From assembly GCA_028293625.1 (NCBI GenBank), contig JAQGOL010000030.1:372001-436000 (forward strand): a stretch of 64,000 nt of DNA. Direction: 5' to 3'. The translations under genes were made by a program, and so were the position numbers. Positions within the stretch are counted from its first letter, which is position 1; the number at the start of each line of letters is the position of its first letter. The DNA comes from Chthoniobacteraceae bacterium. GTDB taxonomy: Bacteria > Verrucomicrobiota > Verrucomicrobiia > Chthoniobacterales > Chthoniobacteraceae. The notes beneath the pieces are model-generated. The model saw nothing but the letters and a program-made list of their open reading frames with translations. It had not been told where the DNA came from and ran no database searches. Positions 57,799-64,000 of this stretch are shown piece by piece.

Positions 57799-58677
57799 TT
57801 ACTTGTAATTGGAAGTCTCTGCTTGTGGCTCTTTGCATGGAGGTTCAGGAATTGCCTTTGTTGCCCACAGGCGGCGCTCCCACGTGGTCGCCTTCCGGTA
57901 TCCGGAAAAAAAGGCGGAGGATGCGACAACGCTGAGGCCGACAATCAAAGCAGCTCCCATCTGGACCGAGCCACAACGATACCTCCAGTTTTCTCGAACC
58001 TGCATTCGGTAGTCACTCACCGCGCCCCAGACACAAAGCAAGCAGAGTGTAATTGAAGCGAGGATAGCAAGAACGCATACACCGCGTAGTATTCGGGACA
58101 ATGTGCGCATAGATAGAAAGAAGCTGAATAACCCCGAGCTCAGCCACGCCTTGCGGGCGAGGACGGATGTGGGTTCGCGCACACCACGCTGCCCGCCGGG
58201 AGTTAGGCGCCGTTGGGTGGTTTTGGGACTATTAAGTAAAGCACTCGATTGGGCGACGTTCGTTGCGGCATGGGTGAGACGATGATACCAGCCATAGCAG
58301 GCGAAAGTGAACATGGTCGCGAGTAAGGTGCCGGTGCCCCAAAGTAAGGGAGGCATCAACTGACGAATGATCGAAAACGGAAGACCAAAAGACAAAATGG
58401 CAAGTATAATTATCGGGATAATAACGCTGAAACCTACGCCAATGAACAGAGCTGTAAAAATGCGGGTCCGCGTTTGCTGCGGCAGAAGCAAAAGCCCGGT
58501 AACGAAGAATGCGAGGAATGCCGAATAGCCAAAGCCGCCAAAGAAAAACGTCCATCGATTCGGAAGATCGTGTATAAACGGAGTTGCGACGCAAAAAACC
58601 GCCGTTAAAATAGCGAACGTGCGGCCAAAGACCACCACTGGTCGAGCAACGTACCAAGTAGAGTTAAAGGGATTCAT
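57799..58677 (-). CDS. Membrane protein frame, possibly two genes joined across a dyad element
   Basis: A 292-residue open frame. The first half (to about residue 150) has four hydrophobic segments; the second half, starting at an internal Met (ATG at 58110, FLSMRTLSRILRG), has two more. The piece between, TPGGQRGVREPTSVLARKAW, looks like translated non-coding DNA and coincides with the dyad element at 58126-58208. It may therefore be two small membrane proteins, 58200-58677 and 57799-58110 (103 residues). In another frame the upstream part could end in PNGA and a TAA at the element's edge. No family is recognised. A longer start at 58827 is unlikely. Confidence 0.5.
   Translation of the reverse strand: MNPFNSTWYVARPVVVFGRTFAILTAVFCVATPFIHDLPNRWTFFFGGFGYSAFLAFFVTGLLLLPQQTRTRIFTALFIGVGFSVIIPIIILAILSFGLPFSIIRQLMPPLLWGTGTLLATMFTFACYGWYHRLTHAATNVAQSSALLNSPKTTQRRLTPGGQRGVREPTSVLARKAWLSSGLFSFFLSMRTLSRILRGVCVLAILASITLCLLCVWGAVSDYRMQVRENWRYRCGSVQMGAALIVGLSVVASSAFFSGYRKATTWERRLWATKAIPEPPCKEPQAETSNYK
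58126..58208. repeat. Imperfect dyad-symmetry element (attC-like?)
   Basis: An 83-base stretch runs from GAATAAC to GTTAGGC. Its ends are partly complementary (TAACCCCGAG against CCGGGAGTTA, 7 of 10), a middle pair GCGGGC/GCCCGC matches exactly, and the centre has TGTGGG-TTCG-CGCACA (5 of 6). GTTAGGC fits the integron core site GTTRRRY; the other end fits RYYYAAC poorly on the plus strand. An integron recombination site, a REP-like repeat or a chance hairpin are all possible. Confidence 0.35.
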
Positions 58678-58930
58678 TCTCACAGGAGGTATCCCGCTCA
58701 TTGGATGTATCGTCTGAAGAAGTCCACTTTGAAAGCGCCCGCTCAATCGTAATCTCCCTGCGTTCGGAGGATTATGATTATGATCATGAGGGGACGGGAG
58801 GTGTTCCAATGTTTTGGCGTCATACATCTCTACCTGTGCCTGTCCTTAAATGTCGGCGGGAAGTAGTTGGCGCAACCGCCTGCTCAACGCATGACCGAAT
58901 TCCACAGGCGCCCCAGGCGCAGTTTCGCTT

Positions 58931-59437
58931 TCATTGCAGGCTCTGCCTTTTCCCGATATGCACCGGGCTGACTTTGGTTGCGTCCGCCAGTATAATCCGC
59001 GTGTTGGTAAGTTTCTGCTCCGCGGCACTCAATAGCTGACAGTGGCGAAGGTAGCGCCTTTTTGCCTCCGCATACTCACTGCGGCCTCCTACTGCCTTTG
59101 GCGCATTCGCGGACATATCAATGTGTTCCGGGTCCGGGTTGATGATTCCGTCGTGTTCCCTGATCCGGGCCATTTCAGCGGCGGAAGCATCCGCTTGTTG
59201 TTGCTGGCGCTCTACTTCGGCCTCAGCCGAACTCAGAGTCTTATCCACGGTCCGTTGCAGATCGCGCGATCGGTTTTCTCGGTAGACCTCTGCAATCGTG
59301 TTGGCGATCTTAGCGGCCAGTGCGGCGTCGCGATCATAGGCTCCAATTTCCAGCAGGCGAGTATTGCGAACTTCACGAATTTCAATCGCCCACGCTCTCG
59401 GCTCCACTGACGGGTTAGCCGTTGCGGGCGTTGTCAT
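58931..59437 (-). pseudogene. Fragment of a Wzz/GumC-type exopolysaccharide chain-length protein
   Basis: A 168-residue frame with EIREVRNTRLLEIGAYDRDA and ANTIAEVYRENRSRDLQ, a pattern I recognise from the middle of Wzz-domain chain-length/export proteins, followed by a Gln-rich coiled coil. The usual N-terminal membrane helix and the C-terminal part (second helix or kinase) are missing, so it is a decayed remnant or an unusual truncated gene. It starts in a 4-base overlap with the stop of the frameshifted frame upstream. Confidence 0.55.
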
Positions 59438-59644
59438 TCGAGATCTCTTGCGAAGTTCAGTTTGTGACCGTCGGGAAAGGTCTTTTCCTTCCGTTGTCCG
59501 TTCACGGTATAATTGATCAGTCTCTGTTTGGACATTCCGGGCGCTGGATCGACGCCCTTGGCGGCGCCGCGAACTTCAAGCGTTACTGGGTCTCACGGAA
59601 AACAAGAGAACGGTTAGTAGTAGCAGGTAGGTAGCAAGTTTCAT
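59434..59644 (-). pseudogene. Small secreted protein with a one-base frameshift
   Basis: From the ATG at 59644 a signal peptide MKLATYLLLLTVLLFSVRP is encoded and then meets a TGA after 22 codons. Skipping one base near 59590 (in the CCC run) opens a frame continuing VTLEVRGAAKGVDPAPG and ending INYTVNGQRKEKTFPDGHK...LE. The joined product would be about 70 residues. Its TGA overlaps the ATG of the Wzz-like fragment. Either this is a real frameshift mutation or a sequencing error in a C-run. Confidence 0.5.
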
Positions 59645-59681
59645 GGGAGAAGTAAAATCATAAGGGACATGTAAGTAGTTG

Positions 59682-60066
59682 GTGCGCCGCAGCGACGAGG
59701 CATTCCTTGACTATCTTGCCGCGCAGCGCATTCCCGATCCAACTACCAGCGGAATTTTACCCGGCGCTTCGGCCCAACAACTTCCTAAAAGAGACCTTCA
59801 TTGATATTGATGGCACCATCGCTGGCGCGCACGGAGAATGCAAAGGCGGGATGTCGCTCTCCTACAAAGGCGTTTGGAGCTATCATCCACTTATCGTCGC
59901 TTTGGCTAATACCAAGGAAGTGCTTTACGCGATTAACCGTCCGGGCAACGTGGTGAGTCACGATGGCTGCGTTCCGTGGACAGATCGCTCGATTGCCCTT
60001 GTAAGAAAAGTGCCAAAAAGATCACGCCGCGAGGCGACACAGACTAGACGCTTACGACCGAACTGA
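59682..60066 (+). pseudogene. IS1380-type transposase remnant
   Basis: Two reading frames match different parts of an IS1380-family DDE transposase. The frame from 59682 gives [21 protein letters not shown], an N-terminal block of the family. The frame open from 59707 gives [20 protein letters not shown] and [17 protein letters not shown], the region around the first catalytic Asp. The two are in different frames and the C-terminal part with the remaining catalytic residues is absent. The element is inactive, with no terminal inverted repeats recognised. Confidence 0.7.
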
Positions 60067-60082
60067 CCGTTGGGATAAAGAA

Positions 60083-60120
60083 GGGAGCGGGGAAAACACG
60101 TTCTCCCCGCTCCCTCTTTT
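60083..60120. terminator. Perfect hairpin, probable bidirectional terminator
   Basis: GGGAGCGGGG (60083-60092) and CCCCGCTCCC (60105-60114) form a 10-bp perfect stem with a 12-base loop, followed by TCTTTT and preceded by AAAGAA. The near-symmetric flanks would allow termination on both strands. It lies between the transposase remnant and the PEP-CTERM gene; the rest of 60121-60284 has no gene. Confidence 0.75.
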
Positions 60121-60284
60121 CCTGCCAGAGCCGACTGCACTTACTTGCGCTGCCGAGACACGTGGCCCACAACCTTCAGGCTTCAATTTCCGTCCATCAG
60201 GCAAAACACGGCGGCGTAGAGCCAGGAATTACGACAGCTTCAGCAAGGCTCCTGCGCTGAGCGCTTACGCAAGTCCTTCTACTC

Positions 60285-61604
60285 TCAAGCCGATTGGCGC
60301 CTGCGCCGGAGAAAACCAAGGCCGGCAGCACCCAGAGCAAGCAGACCCGCGCTGGTTGGTTCGGGAACCGACCTGATATCGATGCCGCTGGCCGCAGTGC
60401 CCACAAAGGCGCCATTGTTATCGTTCACGCGCAGGATTAGCTTCTCGCCGCCGCCAAGCTCAAAAAAGTTCAGGGTGAGCTTGTCGCCGTCTTTGAGCGC
60501 CACGTTGGGAATGGTGGTATTGCTGGCACCGGTGGGTCCGGCAAACTCCCCGATCACAACTCCATTGAGCCGCAGGCGGAACCCATCGTCACTATCCACA
60601 TAAAGAGTATAGGTGCCGCTATCGCCATCGAAGCCATCGCCATTCAGGTCCACAAAGCCTTCGCTGGAGACCGCAAACTGGTCACCGCCACCGAGCACGA
60701 AGGGGTTAAAGACCGCCTCAAAAAGAGCGCGGCCTTCCTTGCCGGCGACAAAGCCGCCGCTGCCATTGAGAAGTGCCTCGCCCTCTTCAATATTCTCAAC
60801 CTTTGTGGCATCGGTGCCGCCGCCGGCGTTTGCCGTGTTGGTGGCACCGAGAAAGACCTGGCGCACATTAAAACCGGTAGGCGCTACTACACCTGTGTTA
60901 ACGGTGAATTTGAAGTTACTTACCGCTTGCGCAGCATTTTCGCCGCCCGTGCCTCCGCTAAAGCCTACATAAGCGGTATTGCCTCCGACGGTGGTCGGGA
61001 GGCTCCCCACATTGAAGTAGCGCGATTCCGTGGCTCCGGTGACTGAATCAGTCAGGCGTGCGCCAAGAAAGGTGCCGTTGTAATCGATCCGGACATTAAC
61101 CGGATTGGCTCCCGTGAGAGTCACCAGGCTCGCCGCAGTTGGGATCGAGACGCCGCCGCTTCCATAGCCAAAACCGTCGTCGTTGTAGATGTTGAACTTG
61201 ACGGCTGCACTTGGGGTAACGCCTTCGTAACCCACTGCTCCACCGCCACCCCCGCGGGCAGTCAGGCCCTGGTTTTGCAGCAGAAAGGTAAAGCCATCCG
61301 CCGGGTTGCCGCTGCCGTTGAGGAAGTCGTAAGTAAAGCTCGCCGTGAAGTTGGTGATCGTCTGCGCGGTGTTAAAGAAGGCACTGGTGGCTTCGCCATT
61401 TGCCGCAGTGGTAAGGTTGAGCACGCCATTGGAAATGGTCGGGGCGCCCCCCGCAACTGCCTCCGGGCTTGCGTTGAGGGTGAAGGTGGCGGCATCGAAT
61501 CCGGTAATGTCGGCCTGGGCCAGACTCAGGGACGCAATGGAAGAAGTCAGAATTGCAAAAGCAAGTCGATGGGAAGCAGCGCGGGTGTTTAGGGGGGATT
61601 TCAT
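60285..61604 (-). CDS. PEP-CTERM secreted protein with lectin-like and PA14-like domains
   Basis: A 439-residue exported protein with signal peptide LAFAILTSSIASLSLAQAD. The first domain (about 30-230) is beta-rich with NPADGFTFLLQNQG, a bacterial L-type lectin-like pattern. The second (about 240-400) has YTLYVDSDDGFRLRLNGVV, typical of PA14 domains. The C-terminus VPEPTSAGLLALGAAGLGF plus RRRRQ is a textbook PEP-CTERM sorting signal: the Pro-Glu-Pro motif, a membrane helix and an Arg-rich tail. Exosortase would cleave it, but no exosortase gene lies in the window. The ATG at 61604 is chosen; an open extension of 48 codons lacks protein character. It probably binds sugars on the cell surface or in the matrix. 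Confidence 0.9.
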   Translation of the reverse strand: MKSPLNTRAASHRLAFAILTSSIASLSLAQADITGFDAATFTLNASPEAVAGGAPTISNGVLNLTTAANGEATSAFFNTAQTITNFTASFTYDFLNGSGNPADGFTFLLQNQGLTARGGGGGAVGYEGVTPSAAVKFNIYNDDGFGYGSGGVSIPTAASLVTLTGANPVNVRIDYNGTFLGARLTDSVTGATESRYFNVGSLPTTVGGNTAYVGFSGGTGGENAAQAVSNFKFTVNTGVVAPTGFNVRQVFLGATNTANAGGGTDATKVENIEEGEALLNGSGGFVAGKEGRALFEAVFNPFVLGGGDQFAVSSEGFVDLNGDGFDGDSGTYTLYVDSDDGFRLRLNGVVIGEFAGPTGASNTTIPNVALKDGDKLTLNFFELGGGEKLILRVNDNNGAFVGTAASGIDIRSVPEPTSAGLLALGAAGLGFLRRRRQSA

Positions 61605-62068
61605 AAGGAGAGGAAGACCGAAATTCAGCCTGCAGTTGGCCACAGGAAATACATCCGGCAAGAGGATGTCCTGGAGAGTGTTAACAGCGAACGGCGGGCT
61701 GGTTATTCGGGTATCTGGTTGCTGTAATCCTGTCAACGCTGGGAGCATTTCTATTTACGAGCCGGGCAGATACGAATGGCTGAGATTAAGGCCATTACGT
61801 TTGTTCGGCTCGTAGAAACCGACCCAAGATCACCGCGCTCATTCCGGTGTTGGAAATCGGCTTAAAGCAAATGCGCGGGAATAGCTTTGCGCTTCCAAAG
61901 CGCAGCCCGCCACACCGCTATGCCGGTATGGGATAGATGCGGAGCACCAGTGGCTGCACGACATTGCCTGTCCGGGCAATCCCTCCCCTTATCACCGCAT
62001 CTCGACCACGCGCGATTCTTAATCAGCGAATCTTATCGTCCAGGCGCTGAAATCAGGAAACCAACAAA
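61605..62068. other. Intergenic region without a supported gene
   Basis: About 460 bases between the PEP-CTERM and redoxin genes. Short frames on both strands have no protein-like features. It probably contains the promoter of the PEP-CTERM gene, but I see no convincing consensus boxes, hairpin or repeat. Confidence 0.6.
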
Positions 62069-62656
62069 TCAGACAGGCTCATTGCCGGGCTTCCATTTGA
62101 TACTGCATCCGATGCTTGCCTTTTGATCAGGATTCACCGGGCTATCGGCGAGCACGGCTTCGATTGCTTCGCGCAGGTCGCGGCCATCGAGAGTTCCGCG
62201 GCCGGGACGCGCCTCGCCTCGGCTTGGACGCGAGTCATCGAGCTGACCGCGGTAGACCAGCGTGCGATCCGGGCCGAAGAGGAAAAAATCGGGTGTGCAT
62301 GCCGCGGTATAAGCTTTGGCGATCGCCTGGGATTCATCGTAGAGGACGGGAAAAGTGAACCCGGCTTCGCTGGCCATCCGGGCGGTCGGTTCCGGCGCAT
62401 CCTGGGGATATTGAACGGCATCGTTGGAAGTAATGGCGACGATGCCGACGCCTTTTCCCGAGTAATCATAAGCGAGCCGGACCAGCTCGCTGCGAACATG
62501 GACGACATACGGGCAATGGGCGCAAAGGAAAATGACTACAAGCGCCTTGTGATCTTGAAAATCCGCGAGTGACACGGTTTTTCCCGAGGTGATATCGGGG
62601 AGTGAAAAACCGGGGGCGGCGGTTCCCAGAGCGAGCATGGAAGAAGGTACGGACAT
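62069..62656 (-). CDS. Thioredoxin-fold redoxin (AhpC/TSA-like)
   Basis: A 195-residue protein of the redoxin/peroxiredoxin group. It opens APGFSLPDITSGKTVSLADF and has the active-site motif FLCAHCPYVVHV, where CAHC is a CxxC pair, followed by the usual VGIVAITSN and PDFFLFGPD. There is no signal peptide. Such proteins reduce peroxides or disulfides, and this type often occurs in PVC and Bacteroidetes genomes. It is divergent from purU, with about 120 bases between the starts. Confidence 0.9.
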   Translation of the reverse strand: MSVPSSMLALGTAAPGFSLPDITSGKTVSLADFQDHKALVVIFLCAHCPYVVHVRSELVRLAYDYSGKGVGIVAITSNDAVQYPQDAPEPTARMASEAGFTFPVLYDESQAIAKAYTAACTPDFFLFGPDRTLVYRGQLDDSRPSRGEARPGRGTLDGRDLREAIEAVLADSPVNPDQKASIGCSIKWKPGNEPV

Positions 62657-62775
62657 AAGAACTTTATGGGTTGCGGGAGAGACTGCATTTTACAGGCACC
62701 TCCAATTTATCGACAATCATATCGCCACCCCTGATTGGCAACCCCGCACTGCCGCTTCCAAACCGACCCGTTTCG

Positions 62776-63621
62776 ATGTCTCTCCTTCTAAAACTCTCCT
62801 GTCCGGATCGCGTCGGTCTTCTTGCGTCGATCGCCGGCTGCATCGCAAAATACGGCGGCAATTTGCTGGAGGTGCATCAATTCACGGACTCGCAGGCGAA
62901 ATGGTTTTTCACCCGGATGACCATCGAGACGATCCAGGTTAACCTGCCGGAATTACGCGCGGAATTTGAAGTGATGGCGCGCGGCTTTGATGCGGAGTGG
63001 ACCATTCGAGCTTCCGACAGCCGCATGAAAGTCATTCTGATGGTGAGCAAGCTTGGGCACTGTCTCGCCGACCTTTTGTGGCGGTGGCGCTCGGGAGAAC
63101 TGGCATTCGACATTCCATGCGTGATTTCCAACCACGAGGACTTCCGGTCGATTGTTGAACGCGAAGGGATCGAATTTCATCACGTGCCGGTGGAGCCCGG
63201 CAACAAGGCGGCCGCATTTGATGAAGTGGCGCGCCTGGTTCGCCGGAGCGCTCCGGATCTCGTCGTGCTCGCCCGTTATATGCAAGTGGTGCCCGCCGAA
63301 TTATGCGCGGAATTTCGCGGCCGGATTATGAACATTCACCATTCGTTTCTGCCCTCATTTGTCGGGGCCAATCCTTACCAGCGGGCCTATGAGCGCGGGG
63401 TGAAATTAATCGGTGCCACGTGCCATTACGCGACTGAAGAACTCGATGCCGGCCCGATCGTTGATCAGGAAGTGATTCGGGTGGAACATTTCCACACGCC
63501 CGAGGATCTGGTGCGGATTGGACGCGACTGTGAACGGCTGGCACTTGCGCGCAGCGTGCGATGGCATCTGGATGACCGCGTGCTGATCCACGGCAACAAA
63601 TCGATTGTCTTCCGCGATTGA
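62776..63621 (+). CDS. purU: Formyltetrahydrofolate deformylase PurU
   Basis: Hydrolyses 10-formyl-tetrahydrofolate to formate and tetrahydrofolate, supplying formate for purine synthesis and balancing the folate pool. The 281-residue length is normal. The N-terminal ACT domain (LLKLSCPDRVGLLASIAG) is followed by the formyltransferase-like domain with MNIHHSFLPSFVGANPY (the catalytic His) and GATCHYATEELDAGPI, with the Asp. The ATG at 62776 is chosen because it starts the ACT domain; a longer frame from 62671 adds 35 residues with no family match. Confidence 0.95.
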   Translation: MSLLLKLSCPDRVGLLASIAGCIAKYGGNLLEVHQFTDSQAKWFFTRMTIETIQVNLPELRAEFEVMARGFDAEWTIRASDSRMKVILMVSKLGHCLADLLWRWRSGELAFDIPCVISNHEDFRSIVEREGIEFHHVPVEPGNKAAAFDEVARLVRRSAPDLVVLARYMQVVPAELCAEFRGRIMNIHHSFLPSFVGANPYQRAYERGVKLIGATCHYATEELDAGPIVDQEVIRVEHFHTPEDLVRIGRDCERLALARSVRWHLDDRVLIHGNKSIVFRD

Positions 63622-63776
63622 TCGCCATCTTTTTTCCAAAGCGGGTCCAATACATTACGAATAAGGGGCGCCTTTTTGCCTCTTAAATTCGCGGGTTTTG
63701 CCCATTGGATAATAATAATTATTTCACGCTTGCGGCAGTCTTTCGGCCAGCGATAGTGCCCCGCCCTATCCCTGGT

Positions 63777-64000
63777 ATGAAAAACAGAGCCTGTTCCTTT
63801 CTCGCTTCCGGCATCCTGCGCCTGATTGCGATTGTTTCCTTCCTGGCAATTCCGGCGGCTTCCAAGGCCGTGCCTGTGCTGCAGGATCTGCTTTCTGAGC
63901 CGACCGCGCCAACCGCCACTTTGAAGGTCACACCGACCATTCCCGTCGGTAAGGCGCTCGTTTTTCCCGTCAGCGCTTATGATGACTCCGGCAGCCCATT
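63777..64000 (+). CDS. 5' end of a secreted protein, truncated by the window edge
   Basis: The ATG at 63777 opens a frame that continues to the window end. It encodes a signal peptide (ILRLIAIVSFLAIPAASKA, cleaved near residue 33) followed by TPTIPVGKALVFPVSAYDD, a beta-rich start. Secreted verrucomicrobial peptidyl-prolyl isomerases can begin this way, but only 75 residues are visible, so no function is assigned. Confidence 0.6.
   Translation, partial: MKNRACSFLASGILRLIAIVSFLAIPAASKAVPVLQDLLSEPTAPTATLKVTPTIPVGKALVFPVSAYDDSGSP

Noticed and set aside
58701-59039. 112-codon plus-strand frame
   Set aside because: It lies opposite the Wzz-like fragment and its composition fits a shadow frame.

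Overview
The window reads as chromosomal DNA of a soil or freshwater Verrucomicrobium (PVC superphylum), perhaps from the Chthoniobacter/Spartobacteria side. This rests on gene content alone: a DUF1549/DUF1553 cytochrome protein followed by a DUF1501 protein, a TIGR02604-type membrane-bound dehydrogenase-like protein with a C-terminal haem motif, a Ser/Thr kinase coupled to a PVC-type ECF sigma factor, a PEP-CTERM protein, prepilins cleaved before 'FTLxEV', and a double-length UvrA. GC content is high and coding density is about 90% except between 56.7 and 62.1 kb. I found no tRNA, rRNA, CRISPR array or intact insertion sequence.

Layout. 0-6.3 kb: acyltransferase/acyl-CoA synthetase (minus), then a divergent MFS transporter overlapping mutS by one base. 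6.4-14.1 kb: secreted proteins, namely a double SGNH hydrolase, the DUF1549/1553 plus DUF1501 pair, and an unknown periplasmic protein. 14.2-18.9 kb: a kinase and ECF sigma factor overlapping by 4 bp, facing a large EF-hand/redoxin/haem/copper-monooxygenase fusion. 19.1-23.3 kb: a TetR regulator followed by a probable stress operon (HtrA-like protease, thioredoxin, DUF5069, HhH-GPD DNA glycosylase, quinone-reductase-like MDR enzyme), ended by a strong hairpin terminator. 23.6-28.5 kb: a compact four-gene operon with two WXG100-like small proteins, a helical protein and a three-domain FtsK/SpoIIIE ATPase with two membrane helices. This minimal type VII (ESX-like) secretion module in a diderm is the most interesting system here. 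28.5-33.5 kb: lipoprotein polysaccharide deacetylase, a small unknown protein, a stand-alone response regulator, and a PQQ-type sugar dehydrogenase/cytochrome fusion. 34.0-38.0 kb: a four-gene overlapping pseudopilin operon. 38.1-50 kb: rhodanese, TIGR02604 dehydrogenase, a surface cyclophilin, GNAT acetyltransferase, pyruvate phosphate dikinase with histone-H1-like tails, and a secreted DUF6263-like protein. 50.1-55.8 kb: tandem-fused UvrA. 55.9-62.1 kb: the accessory, partly decayed part, with unknown proteins, a dyad-symmetry element inside a membrane-protein frame, fragments of an exopolysaccharide chain-length gene, an IS1380-type transposase remnant and a PEP-CTERM lectin/PA14-like protein. 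62.1-64 kb: redoxin, purU and the 5' end of a secreted protein.

How the genes fit together. Many are exported oxidative enzymes carrying their own haem motif (residues C45, C317, C644 and C907 of four proteins), typical of PVC bacteria that break down polymers in the periplasm. DNA maintenance is represented by mutS, the glycosylase and uvrA. The TetR cluster has a shared 13-base motif just before the regulator and just before the first operon gene, so autoregulated control of a thiol/electrophile-stress response is a testable model. All functions are inferred from sequence features read by eye; no database search was run.
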